Source of the DNA: Chloroflexota bacterium
GTDB lineage: Bacteria > Chloroflexota > Dehalococcoidia > Bin125
Reading direction: 5' to 3'
DNA: 41,810 nt
Assembly (NCBI GenBank): GCA_028873865.1
Contig: JAPPNI010000024.1
Span: 1-41,810, forward strand
Shown: positions 22,019 to 29,320 of the stretch, one piece after another
Layout of the letters: every line of letters starts with the position of its first letter
How positions within the stretch are numbered: the first letter of the stretch is position 1
The notes under the pieces: generated by a model
Seen by the model: the letters and a program-made list of their open reading frames with translations, nothing else
The model's database searches: none
What the model was told of the DNA's origin: nothing
Program-made: the position numbers and the translations under genes

Positions 22019-23580
22019 CACTGATGGATCTTGAATATCAGCTGATCATCCCCGAATTCGTCATGGCCGGCCTGGCCGTGGTCATCATCGCCGCTGCATT
22101 GGCCTTCCGAAACGTCGATCAGAAGTGGTTCGGCTATGCCACGGCCGTCGGCCTGGCGATCATCGCGATTGTCACCGCCGTCGCCTATTGGAACACGAAC
22201 GACGATTTCGGCACGGTGCTGGCAGTCGACCACTTCACTGTCCTCTTCCGGGTCTTCTTCCTCGGCATCGCCTTCTTCACGGTGTTGGCGGCGGTTCAGT
22301 TCGCCGGCGATCGGCTCAAGAATCACGCCGAGTTCTACGGTCTGATCGTCTTCGCCACCCTGGGTATGATGCTGCTCGCTGCCTCGCGCGAGCTGCTCAC
22401 GGCCTACCTCTCACTTGAGTTGCTCTCGTTCAGCTTCTACATCCTGGTCGGCTTCAACAAGCTCAATCCCTTCTCCAACGAGGGCTCGCTCAAGTACATG
22501 CTGCTCGGCGCCTTCTCTTCGGCGCTCATGCTCTACGGCATATCGCTGATTTACGGCGTCACCGGAACGACCACCTATTCGGCAATCGGCCCCGACGTGG
22601 TCGAAGGCACGCGCAACATCGCCGCGCAACTCGCCTCGTTCGCGGGCGGCAGCGGTGGCGTCGACCCCGACGGCGCGCGGCCCGGTCTGTTGATTGGTCT
22701 GGTGTTGATCACCGCTGGTCTGGGCTTCAAAGTCTCGGCCGTACCCTTCCACCAGTGGACGCCCGACGCCTACCAGGGCGCGCCACTGCCGATCACCGCG
22801 TTCCTCAGTGCCGGCGGCAAGGCCGCGGCCTTCGCCTTCTTCCTGCGTCTCTTCTCCGAGGCCTTCCTGCCTGCCGCCGCCGAGTGGGTCTGGTTCGTCG
22901 CCATTCTCGCCGCGGTCACGATGATCGTCGGCAACCTGATGGCGCTGCAGCAGACCAACTTCAAGCGGCTGATGGCCTATTCGTCGATCTCCCAGGTCGG
23001 ATACCTGTTAGTCGGCATCGTCGCGCTCGACGCGGCCAACATCACCCAATCACAGGACGCCGCCTCGGCGCTGGTGTTGCATCTGATCGGATATGTCACA
23101 ACCAACATCGCGGTGTTCGCGGCGATCATCGCCTTCTACAACCGCACCGGACGCGACGACATCGTCGACTTGCGCGGGCTGGCTGAACGTCAACCCTTCC
23201 TCGCGTTCGCCATAGCTGCTGCATTGTTCTCGCTGGCCGGCATGCCGCTCTTCGCCGGATTCGCGACCAAGTTCATCATCTTCCAGGCGGCCTTCAACAA
23301 CGGCTTCCTCTGGCTGGGCGCGATCGGCGTGACGGCGTCGTTCGTCTCGCTCTACTACTACCTGATGGTGATCAAGCAGATGTATCTGTACGAGCCCGAG
23401 GGGTCCGACCGAGAGCGGTTCCACGTCTCACGTCCGCTGGCCGGAGCGCTGGTCGTGCTGGTCGCCGGCGTGCTCTTCATCGGCCTCTACCCGACGCCGC
23501 TGTTCGACGTGATTCACAGCTCGACCGAGGGACTGTTCGAGCAGGCGGCAGCGCTGTCGGCTGCAGTGGTGGGCCAGTAG
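22015..23580 (+). CDS. nuoN: NADH-quinone oxidoreductase subunit N (antiporter-like)
   Basis: Third antiporter-like subunit and last gene of the operon; 521 aa from the GTG at 22015. An ATG at 22024 is an alternative start that shortens it by three residues. Motifs are TAYLSLELLSFSFYILVGF with the conserved Glu, GFKVSAVPFHQWTPDAYQGA with Lys and the PFH segment, SAGGKAAAFAFFLRL, NFKRLMAYSSISQVGYLL and LAGMPLFAGFATKFIIF. After the stop, cccgac/gtcggg arms at 23582-23587 and 23613-23618 could form a weak stem, but no T-run follows. Confidence 0.96.
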   Translation: MTLMDLEYQLIIPEFVMAGLAVVIIAAALAFRNVDQKWFGYATAVGLAIIAIVTAVAYWNTNDDFGTVLAVDHFTVLFRVFFLGIAFFTVLAAVQFAGDRLKNHAEFYGLIVFATLGMMLLAASRELLTAYLSLELLSFSFYILVGFNKLNPFSNEGSLKYMLLGAFSSALMLYGISLIYGVTGTTTYSAIGPDVVEGTRNIAAQLASFAGGSGGVDPDGARPGLLIGLVLITAGLGFKVSAVPFHQWTPDAYQGAPLPITAFLSAGGKAAAFAFFLRLFSEAFLPAAAEWVWFVAILAAVTMIVGNLMALQQTNFKRLMAYSSISQVGYLLVGIVALDAANITQSQDAASALVLHLIGYVTTNIAVFAAIIAFYNRTGRDDIVDLRGLAERQPFLAFAIAAALFSLAGMPLFAGFATKFIIFQAAFNNGFLWLGAIGVTASFVSLYYYLMVIKQMYLYEPEGSDRERFHVSRPLAGALVVLVAGVLFIGLYPTPLFDVIHSSTEGLFEQAAALSAAVVGQ

Positions 23581-23639
23581 ACCCGACATCTCCACATTGT
23601 TGGATTCCCGCAGTCGGGCATACCCACGAAGATGATCGT

Positions 23640-24662
23640 ATGAGAATCTATTCGCTCCTACGCCAACTGAATGCTGCGTTCTCCGGCAAGGAACTCGCTC
23701 GACACCAGGAGTGGGTGGAAGGCGCCTCTTCGACCGATGTGAGCGGTGAGGTTGATCACGCCGAGTTGGTCAAGGAGTACTACGAGGTCTGCACGGAGTT
23801 CATGGTCTTCGGCTGGAGCGAGTCTCTGCACTTCGCGCCACTCTCACCGCGCCTGAGCCTTGAAGAATCTCAGATTCAACACCAGCGACAGATCATCGAC
23901 AGCCTGCAGTTGGAAGCAGGCATGGCCGTCATCGATGTTGGATGCGGTATCGGTGGCCCCATGCGCCGCGTCGTGCGCGAAGCCGGCGTCCGCGTGCTCG
24001 GCGTCAACATCAATGAACATCAGCTGGAGCGCGCGAAGTCGCTCAATGACGAGGCGGGGATCGGCGAGATGGTCGACTATCTCGCCACCAGCTTCATGGA
24101 CATGAGCGCCATCGAGGACGCCACGTTCGACCGCGGCTACGCGATCGAATCGACCTGCCACGCGCCGGACAAGGTGGGAGCGTTCGCCGAGATTCATCGG
24201 GTGCTGAAGCCGGGCGCTCTGTTCTGGGGTCAGGAAATGTGCCTGACCGACGTGTTCGATCCCGGAGACGGCCGGCACCAGTCGATCAAAGAGGAACTGA
24301 AGCGCGGAATCGCGCTGCGCGAGATTGCGACGACGCAGGAAGTGAACCGAGCGCTTGAGGCGGCCGGGTTCGAAGTCATTGAGCACCAGGATCTGGGCGT
24401 TGCGCAACCTGACGCCAGCACGCCGTGGTATCTGCCGATGCAGAGGTTCGGCGGCACCCGGCGCAGCTCCATCAGCAGGATCCCACTGGGGCGCCAGGCT
24501 CTCATTGCCGGGGCCTGGCTGGCCGAGCAGCTGAGGGTACTTCCGAACGGCTCGACGGATGTGCTCAACATGATGGATCGCACCGCGAAGGCCTACGTCG
24601 CCGGCGGTGAGACCGGCATTTTCACGCCGCTCTACTGCTTCCTGGCGCGTAAACCCGTGTAA
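23640..24662 (+). CDS. Sterol C-24 methyltransferase-like SAM methyltransferase
   Basis: A 340-aa class I methyltransferase. It follows the layout of eukaryotic ERG6/SMT along its whole length, not only in the SAM fold. An FGWSESLHFAP segment (57-67) corresponds to the YEYGWG-x-SFHF region of SMTs. Motif I is DVGCGIGGPMRR (99-110). GVNINEHQLERAK (121-133) parallels the SMT segment after motif I, and YAIESTCHAPDK (167-178) parallels YAIEATCHAP. A PWYLPM segment follows at 262-267. The C-terminal domain has VAGGETGIFTPLYCFLARKP (320-339), the hallmark end of the sterol_MT_C domain. The first aromatic cluster is altered (MVFGW, not YEYGW), so substrate choice may differ. The likely reaction is methyl transfer to an isoprenoid double bond of a sterol or similar lipid. 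It starts 59 nt after nuoN and ends 16 nt from the convergent glutamine synthetase. Confidence 0.85.
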   Translation: MRIYSLLRQLNAAFSGKELARHQEWVEGASSTDVSGEVDHAELVKEYYEVCTEFMVFGWSESLHFAPLSPRLSLEESQIQHQRQIIDSLQLEAGMAVIDVGCGIGGPMRRVVREAGVRVLGVNINEHQLERAKSLNDEAGIGEMVDYLATSFMDMSAIEDATFDRGYAIESTCHAPDKVGAFAEIHRVLKPGALFWGQEMCLTDVFDPGDGRHQSIKEELKRGIALREIATTQEVNRALEAAGFEVIEHQDLGVAQPDASTPWYLPMQRFGGTRRSSISRIPLGRQALIAGAWLAEQLRVLPNGSTDVLNMMDRTAKAYVAGGETGIFTPLYCFLARKPV

Positions 24663-24678
24663 GCAGTGCTCACTTTGG

Positions 24679-26028
24679 CTACAGCACCGCGAGATAGCGG
24701 CTCAGTTCGTAGTCGGTCACCTGGGAGCGGTACTCGTCCCACTCGAGGCGCTTGTTCTGCAGCACCGTCGACCAGACGTACTCGCCCAGCACGTTCTTCA
24801 TCAGGTCGGACTTTGAGAACGCTTCGATTGCGCGGCCCTGGGTGGTCGGCATTTCAATGATGTCGCGCGCGGCTCTCTGGGTCGGCGTCAGTTCGAAGAC
24901 GTTGTCCTCGGCGGCCGGAGGCGGGGCGAGGCCTTCGTCGATGCCGCGCAGTCCGGCGGCGAGGAAGGCGGAGAAGGCGAGGTAGGGATTGGTGGCCGAG
25001 TCGGCGCCCCGGTACTCGAGGCGTGACGATTCGGAGTCACCGGGCTCGTATTCAGGGATGCGCACCAGGTCGGACTGGTTGGCGTGCGACCAGGTCAGGT
25101 AGACGGGCGCTTCGGTGCCGGGCGCGAGCCGCTTGTAGCTGTTCGACCACTGGTTGGTGATCAGCGTGAACTGCGGCGTGTAAGCGAGGAGTCCGGCCAG
25201 GAATGAGCGCGCGATCTCCGAGAGTCCGCCGCTTTCGGCGTAGAACAGGTTCTGCTCGTGGTCCCAGAGCGAGAGGTAGACGTGCATCCCGGAGCCGTTG
25301 ACGCCGTTGAGCGGCTTGGGCATGAAGGTCGCGTGGACGCCCTGCTTGATCGCGACCTCCTTGACGACCAGGCGCGTGGTCATGACCTGGTCCGCCATGG
25401 TCAGGGCGTCGGTGTAGCGCAGGTCGATCTCGTGCTGCGACGGCGCGGCCTCGTGGTGCGAGGATTCGACGCCGATGCCCATTTCCTCCAGGGTGAGCAC
25501 CGTCTCACGACGCAGGTCGGTCGCGGTGTCGAGCGGCGAGAGGTCGAAGTAGCCGCCGGAGTCCAGCGGCGAGGGGTCGTCGGGCGCGCGGAAGTAGAAG
25601 TACTCGATCTGCGGGGCGACGTAGAAGGTGTAGCCGCGCTGCTGGGCCGACTCGAGCTGGCGTCGCAGGACGCGGCGAGGGTCGCCTTCGAACGGGTCGC
25701 CATTGCGGCGATGGATGTCGCAGATCATCCGCGCGACGCGGTGTTGCTGGGGTCGCCAGGGGAGGACGACGAACGTGTCCGGATCGGGCAGCGCGACCAT
25801 GTCGGACTCGTCGTGCCGGGCGAACCCCTCGATCGAGGCGCCGTCGAATTCGACGCCCTTCTCCAGCGCCGCCGGCAGCTCGTCGATCGTGATCGCGACT
25901 GACTTCAGTTGACCGAGCAGGTCGGTGAACCAGAGCCGGACGAAGCGGACATCATGCTCGCGGCAGGCGTTGAGGACATGCTGGTGCTCACTCGGAGGAG
26001 CGTTGAGGTCGCCGTTGAGGCTGGTCAT
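24679..26028 (-). CDS. Glutamine synthetase, GSI-alpha type, with altered metal ligand
   Basis: A 449-aa glutamine synthetase of the short GSI-alpha class (Bacillus-like length and spacing). Family motifs are FDGASIEGFARHDESDM (61-77), HHEAAPSQHEIDLRY (Glu193 and Glu200 as metal ligands), GVNGSGMH (His249), NSYKRLAPGTEAPVY and SRLEYRGADSATNPYLAFSAF. It has no adenylylation Tyr: the site reads NVFELTP. It also has Arg71 in FAR, like the feedback residue of Bacillus GlnA. The oddity is the first ligand motif. Normal enzymes have P-E-x-E-F-F, but here it is APQIEYFYF, so the n2-metal Glu is Gln140. The paralogue next door has the normal ELE. Function may be weakened, altered in substrate, or regulatory. 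Confidence 0.88.
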   Translation of the reverse strand: MTSLNGDLNAPPSEHQHVLNACREHDVRFVRLWFTDLLGQLKSVAITIDELPAALEKGVEFDGASIEGFARHDESDMVALPDPDTFVVLPWRPQQHRVARMICDIHRRNGDPFEGDPRRVLRRQLESAQQRGYTFYVAPQIEYFYFRAPDDPSPLDSGGYFDLSPLDTATDLRRETVLTLEEMGIGVESSHHEAAPSQHEIDLRYTDALTMADQVMTTRLVVKEVAIKQGVHATFMPKPLNGVNGSGMHVYLSLWDHEQNLFYAESGGLSEIARSFLAGLLAYTPQFTLITNQWSNSYKRLAPGTEAPVYLTWSHANQSDLVRIPEYEPGDSESSRLEYRGADSATNPYLAFSAFLAAGLRGIDEGLAPPPAAEDNVFELTPTQRAARDIIEMPTTQGRAIEAFSKSDLMKNVLGEYVWSTVLQNKRLEWDEYRSQVTDYELSRYLAVL

Positions 26029-26035
26029 GACGCAC

Positions 26036-26076
26036 GCGCCTCAGGCGCCTCCCTCCCCCGCTGCAGGGGAGGGAGG
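26036..26076. repeat. Extragenic double-hairpin element, copy 2
   Basis: Between the two glutamine synthetase genes lie GCGCC-tca-GGCGC (26036-26048) and, immediately after, CCTCCCTCCCC-n7-GGGGAGGGAGG (26048-26076, 11-bp perfect arms). It shares CCTCAGGCGC and the C-run/G-run hairpin with the copy at 11262-11304. It may reduce read-through from glnA into the second gene. Confidence 0.7.
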
Positions 26077-26083
26077 ACGGCCG

Positions 26084-27502
26084 CTAGATGTGGTAGTAGT
26101 GGAAGAACTCGGCCGCGACCGGGTGCATGAAGACGTCCCGTGCCTCGGTCAGCTTGAAGTCCTGGTACTCGTCGATCAGGTCCTGGGTGAAGACTCCGCC
26201 TTCCATCAGGAAGTCGTGATCGTCGGCCAGCGCCTGGAGCGAACCTTCGAGTGAGTGGGGCACGGACGGAATCCCGGCGGCCTCTTCGGCGCTGAGCTCG
26301 TAGATGTCGGTGTCAACCGGGTCGTCCGGCTCGATCCTGTTGCGGATCCCGTCGAGGCCGGCCATCAGCATCGCCGAGAAGGCGAGGTAGGTGTTGGCCG
26401 ATGCGTCGGGCGGGCGGAACTCGATGCGCTTGCTGTTCGGCGAGGTCTCGTAGGTCGGGATGCGGACCGCCGCCGAGCGGTTCCGCTGCGAGAACGCGAG
26501 GTAGATCGGCGCCTCGAAGCCGGGCACCAGTCGCTTGTAGGAGTTGGTCGTCGGGGCGCAGAAGGCGAGCAGCGCCGAGCCGTGCTTGAGCAGTCCGCCG
26601 ATGTAGTGGCGGGCGGTGTCGGAGAGCTCGGCGTAGCGGCCGGCCTCGTAGAAGAGCGGCGCGCCGTCCTTCCACAGCGACTGGTGGCAGTGCATGCCGG
26701 TGCCGTTGTCTCCGTAGAGCGGCTTGGGCATGAAGGTCGCCGACTTACCGTGGGCCTTGGCCACGTTGCGGACGATGTGCTTGTACCACTGGGTCTCGTC
26801 GGCCTTGGTCCGCAGCGTGTTGAAGCGGGTCGCGATTTCGCCCTGGCCGCCCGTGGCGACCTCGTGGTGATGGACTTCGAGCTCCATCCCCACCTCTTCC
26901 ATCGCGTCGGCCATTTCCCAGCGGATGTCGCTGAGGGTGTCGAACGGGGCGGTCGGCGAGTAGCCCTGCTTGGGCGGGATCTTGTAGCCGAGGTTGCTCT
27001 CGTCCTCGTCGCGGCCGCTGTTCCAGTCGGCCTCGTCCGATTCGACGACGTAGAAGGCCTGGTTGATCGACATCTGGAACTGGACGTGGTCGAACATGAA
27101 GAACTCAAGCTCGGGACCGAAGAAGGCCTGGTCGGCGATGCCGGAGTCGATCAGGTACTGCTCGGCTTTGGTCGCCACGTAGCGCGGGTCGCGGCTGTAG
27201 CGGTCGCCGGTGACCGGGTCGTGGACATCACAGATGAACTTCAGCGTGGGCACGTTCTCGGTCGGGTCGATGCGGGCGGAGTCGAGGTCGGGGCGCAGCA
27301 GCATGTCCGACTCGTCGATGCTCTGGAAGCCGCGCAGCGAGGAGCCGTCGAAGCCCTGTCCGCGGTTGACCAGGTCCTCGTCGACCTTTGATGCGGGGAT
27401 GCTGAAATGTTGCCAGCGGCCGATCAGGTCGGTGACCAACAGATCGACGCGGCGGATGCCCTGATCCTGGATCAGGTTCTGGATATCGCCAAGGGTTGCC
27501 AT
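26084..27502 (-). CDS. glnA: Glutamine synthetase, GSI-beta type
   Basis: ATP-dependent ligation of ammonia to glutamate in a cytosolic dodecamer. The ATG at 27502 gives 472 aa, the normal GSI-beta length; open frame upstream is not convincing. Metal ligands are complete: Glu131 and Glu133 in GPELEFFMF, Glu214 and Glu222 in HHHEVATGGQGE, His271 in GTGMHCH, Glu361 in RIEFR. NSYKRLVPGFEAPIY binds substrate. DIYELSAEEA contains Tyr401 at the adenylylation position (NLYDLPPEE in E. coli), so control by a GlnE-like adenylyltransferase is possible. First gene of the pair on this strand. Its 5' region holds 11-bp-period direct repeats described separately. Confidence 0.95.
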   Translation of the reverse strand: MATLGDIQNLIQDQGIRRVDLLVTDLIGRWQHFSIPASKVDEDLVNRGQGFDGSSLRGFQSIDESDMLLRPDLDSARIDPTENVPTLKFICDVHDPVTGDRYSRDPRYVATKAEQYLIDSGIADQAFFGPELEFFMFDHVQFQMSINQAFYVVESDEADWNSGRDEDESNLGYKIPPKQGYSPTAPFDTLSDIRWEMADAMEEVGMELEVHHHEVATGGQGEIATRFNTLRTKADETQWYKHIVRNVAKAHGKSATFMPKPLYGDNGTGMHCHQSLWKDGAPLFYEAGRYAELSDTARHYIGGLLKHGSALLAFCAPTTNSYKRLVPGFEAPIYLAFSQRNRSAAVRIPTYETSPNSKRIEFRPPDASANTYLAFSAMLMAGLDGIRNRIEPDDPVDTDIYELSAEEAAGIPSVPHSLEGSLQALADDHDFLMEGGVFTQDLIDEYQDFKLTEARDVFMHPVAAEFFHYYHI

Positions 27503-27589
27503 GGGCTGATGCCTCTCTCGCTGTCCTCGTGCTGCATGGAGATCGGGGCCGGTTGGTCTTGCGCGCGGGCGCTGCCGCCTGCCACGCAA

Positions 27590-27607
27590 CGTCAATGCAG
27601 CGTCAAT
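27590..27607. promoter_or_regulatory. Direct repeat CGTCAAT upstream of glnA
   Basis: CGTCAAT occurs at 27590-27596 and again at 27601-27607, an 11-bp period, about 90-105 nt before the glnA start. On the glnA strand it reads ATTGACG twice, which also supplies TTGACG -35-like hexamers. Direct repeats one helical turn apart are the usual layout for OmpR-family regulators. No clear -10 is seen at 17 bp. Confidence 0.35.
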
Positions 27608-27659
27608 AGTTGCTGGGCATCATCCTATGGGCAGTCCCGGCCGAGGCCGACGCGATTGG

Positions 27660-27675
27660 GTTACACCTGAGTTAC
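27660..27675 (-). promoter_or_regulatory. Candidate GlnR-type operator upstream of glnA
   Basis: On the glnA strand the sequence reads GTAAC-n6-GTAAC, 158 nt before the start codon. Actinobacterial GlnR half-sites follow GTnAC-n6-GnAAC, which this fits at all fixed positions. An orphan OmpR-type regulator gene lies 1.1 kb away. By base composition roughly one such match is expected by chance in a window of this size, so position is the main support. Confidence 0.35.
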
Positions 27676-27864
27676 GCCCGTCGATGGGGCAGGTGGAGGG
27701 CGCGATCTGTATCGGGCTTTTCGCTTTGCGGCGATCGCCGCTGGGTCGTGTGCGACGGTCGCCATCGCCGGGCAGGGTGAGGCGGTCCGCGCCGGGATTG
27801 TCGTTCGGAGCGGGACAAGGGGCGCTGAGGCGCGCGTTGGAGAGCCGGTGCTGGCGGTCGGTGA
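27676..27864. other. Gene-free stretch between glnA control region and terminator
   Basis: Together with 27503-27675 this makes about 360 nt without a gene. A long plus-strand open frame (27627-28319) is antisense to the small gene at 27897-28322 and is Arg/Gly-rich. I see no RNA gene or further repeat here. Confidence 0.4.
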
Positions 27865-27889
27865 GAAAAAAACCGCGCCGCCGCGGGTT
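27865..27889 (-). terminator. Intrinsic terminator of the 141-aa gene
   Basis: On the minus strand, directly after the stop of the gene at 27897-28322, there is AAACCCGCG-GCGG-CGCGGTTTTTTT. The core stem is CCGCG/CGCGG (27881-27885 with 27872-27876), with a GCGG loop and a run of seven T (27865-27871). It isolates this gene from glnA. Confidence 0.75.
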
Positions 27890-27896
27890 TCGGGTA

Positions 27897-28322
27897 TTAG
27901 GGCGGTTCGTCCTCGTCATGGTTGGATCCTTCCTCGTCTTCTTCGTCGTTCGTCTTCTTGAAGAGCCGGGCGAAGCTGCCGAGGTCTTCCTCGGTGACTT
28001 CCGCGCCGTTCTGGAGTTCGACGACGCGGGCGTAGCCGGTCTTGAGTTTGCCCGTGGCCTCGGCGACCTGTTCGACGACGTCGGCGGTGAGCTGCTCGGC
28101 CCGTCGGACGGCGGCATCGAAGGCCTGGCGGCCGATCAGTCGGCCGGCCTCGTAGAGGCCGCTGGTGCGGGCCAGGGCCTTGGTCGCGCTGTGCTGGACG
28201 TAGGCGGGTCCGTTGGTGGCCTGGTGGCAGAGCTGGTCGATGATCGCCTGCCGGGTGTAGGCGAGCGGCGGGTTGACCTTGTTGGCGGGCCGGAGGGCGT
28301 GGATTGCGGTGACGGCTGACAT
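27897..28322 (-). CDS. Hypothetical 141-aa protein with acidic tail
   Basis: Not recognised. The ATG at 28322 has AGAAAGGA about 9 nt upstream, a better ribosome site than most genes here. The N-terminal part (MSAVTAIHALRPANKVNPPL) is followed by helical, Ala-rich sequence (about 21-110) with RQAIIDQLCHQATNGPAYVQ and RRAEQLTADVVEQVAEATGK. The chain ends in a very acidic stretch from about residue 122 (KKTNDEEDEEGS onward). There is no signal peptide or membrane span. The helical body and charged tail recall phasin-like or granule-coating proteins, but this is only an impression. It is a single-gene unit with its own terminator. Nearby genes concern nitrogen control. Confidence 0.7.
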   Translation of the reverse strand: MSAVTAIHALRPANKVNPPLAYTRQAIIDQLCHQATNGPAYVQHSATKALARTSGLYEAGRLIGRQAFDAAVRRAEQLTADVVEQVAEATGKLKTGYARVVELQNGAEVTEEDLGSFARLFKKTNDEEDEEGSNHDEDEPP

Positions 28323-28610
28323 GGGATGTCCTTTCTGTGAACGGTTGTTTGGGTTGATGGTATATGAACGTGGGTTCCGTTGTTGTGTTCTGTTATGCGT
28401 TTGGCGGTGCGGGAGGTAGCTCTGAGGAGCGACCTGTGCGTAATCCAGTGAAGCAGTCGCCTCCGCGTAGGCGGGGGCAGCGTGACCGGGAGGACGGCAC
28501 CGGGCCCCGCCTGCGCGGGGCCGACTTCGGTTGGTGGGGGGCTCTGGTTGGTTGCAGCGCAAAGGAGGGAAGCGGGGAGTGGGAAAAGAGTCAGAAGGGG
28601 GCGGGTGTTG
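28323..28610. other. Gene-free spacer with REP-like hairpins
   Basis: It holds the promoter region of the 141-aa gene (no strong -35/-10 found) and two hairpins annotated separately. No coding region is supported. Confidence 0.45.
28458..28522. repeat. REP-like pair of GC hairpins
   Basis: Hairpin CGCCT-n6-AGGCG at 28458-28473 and GGCCCCGC-ctgc-GCGGGGCC at 28503-28522 (8-bp perfect arms), separated by 29 nt. Composition and two-hairpin layout resemble dispersed extragenic palindromes. It differs in sequence from the copies at 11262 and 26036. Confidence 0.55.
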
Positions 28611-29273
28611 TCAGCGCAGCGGGAGTGCGAAGCGGTAGCCCACGTTGCGCACCGTTTCGACGTAGCGGCGGCCGCTTGATTCGAGCTTCGAGCGGAGGCG
28701 CCGGATGTGTACATCGACGGTGCGCGAGCCGCCGTAGTAGTTGTAGCCCCAGACCCGGTTGAGCAGGGTTTCGCGGGTGAAGACCTGCTGGTTATGCGTC
28801 ATCAGGAAGCGCAGCAGCTCGAATTCCTTGAAGGTGAGCGAGATCGAGCGGCCGCCCTCGAAGACCTGGTAGTTGGAGGTGTCGACGACCAGGTCGCCGG
28901 CCTCAAGCGTGTTGCGGCTCAGCGCCCGGCCGTGACGCCAGAGCACGAGCTGGACCCGAGCGACCAGCTCGGCGTCGTGCACCGGGGCGAGGATGAAGTC
29001 GTCCAGTTCCTGGGTCGGACCGAGCAGGTGCGTATCGGTCGATCGCAGGACGGCGAGCCGCATCGCGTCGGGCCAGGCCTGGACCTCGGCCGTGCGAGCG
29101 ACGGGCACGGCGTGCCGCCAGTCGAGCAGCAGCACGTCGGGCGCGGCGGCCGCGTCGGGTTCGCTGCCCTCAGCCGGGAGATAACGGACGACCTGCAGGC
29201 CCGCCCGCTCGAGCGCGGGTTGAATCGGGGAGATGAACTCGTCGTCGAGGGTCGACACGGTCAGCCGGAACAT
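28611..29273 (-). CDS. Orphan OmpR/PhoB-type regulator with degenerate receiver (GlnR-like)
   Basis: A 220-aa two-domain regulator. The C-terminal winged helix (about 122-218) is standard: LTFKEFELLRFLMTHNQQVF, RETLLNRVWGY, SRTVDVHIRRLRSKLE, VETVRNVGYRF. The N-terminal receiver keeps an acidic pair (Asp10, Asp11) and a candidate phospho-acceptor Asp51 in VLLLDW. The invariant Lys of strand 5 is Ala96 (ILAPVHDAEL), and the Thr/Ser switch region reads LRSTD. No histidine kinase gene is adjacent. Such atypical, kinase-less receivers are known in actinobacterial GlnR, which controls nitrogen genes. Two glutamine synthetases lie just downstream on the same strand, so a nitrogen role is a reasonable inference, not proven. 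Confidence 0.85.
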   Translation of the reverse strand: MFRLTVSTLDDEFISPIQPALERAGLQVVRYLPAEGSEPDAAAAPDVLLLDWRHAVPVARTAEVQAWPDAMRLAVLRSTDTHLLGPTQELDDFILAPVHDAELVARVQLVLWRHGRALSRNTLEAGDLVVDTSNYQVFEGGRSISLTFKEFELLRFLMTHNQQVFTRETLLNRVWGYNYYGGSRTVDVHIRRLRSKLESSGRRYVETVRNVGYRFALPLR

Positions 29274-29320
29274 GTCCGCACCATAGAGCAGACTCGACAG
29301 TCCTGACTGAAGCTAGAGAA

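Noticed and set aside
13143..23580. Classification as an Mrp antiporter or membrane-bound hydrogenase
   Set aside because: NuoB, NuoC and NuoD are complete, NuoD has the quinone-site His/Tyr, and it lacks hydrogenase Ni-Fe cysteine pairs at its ends.
26255..27391. 378-codon plus-strand open frame over glnA
   Set aside because: Shadow of the glutamine synthetase gene; Val/Gly/Arg-rich with no domain.
27627..28319. 230-codon plus-strand open frame
   Set aside because: Antisense to the 141-aa gene, which has a better ribosome site and its own terminator; the plus frame is Gly/Arg/Val-rich.
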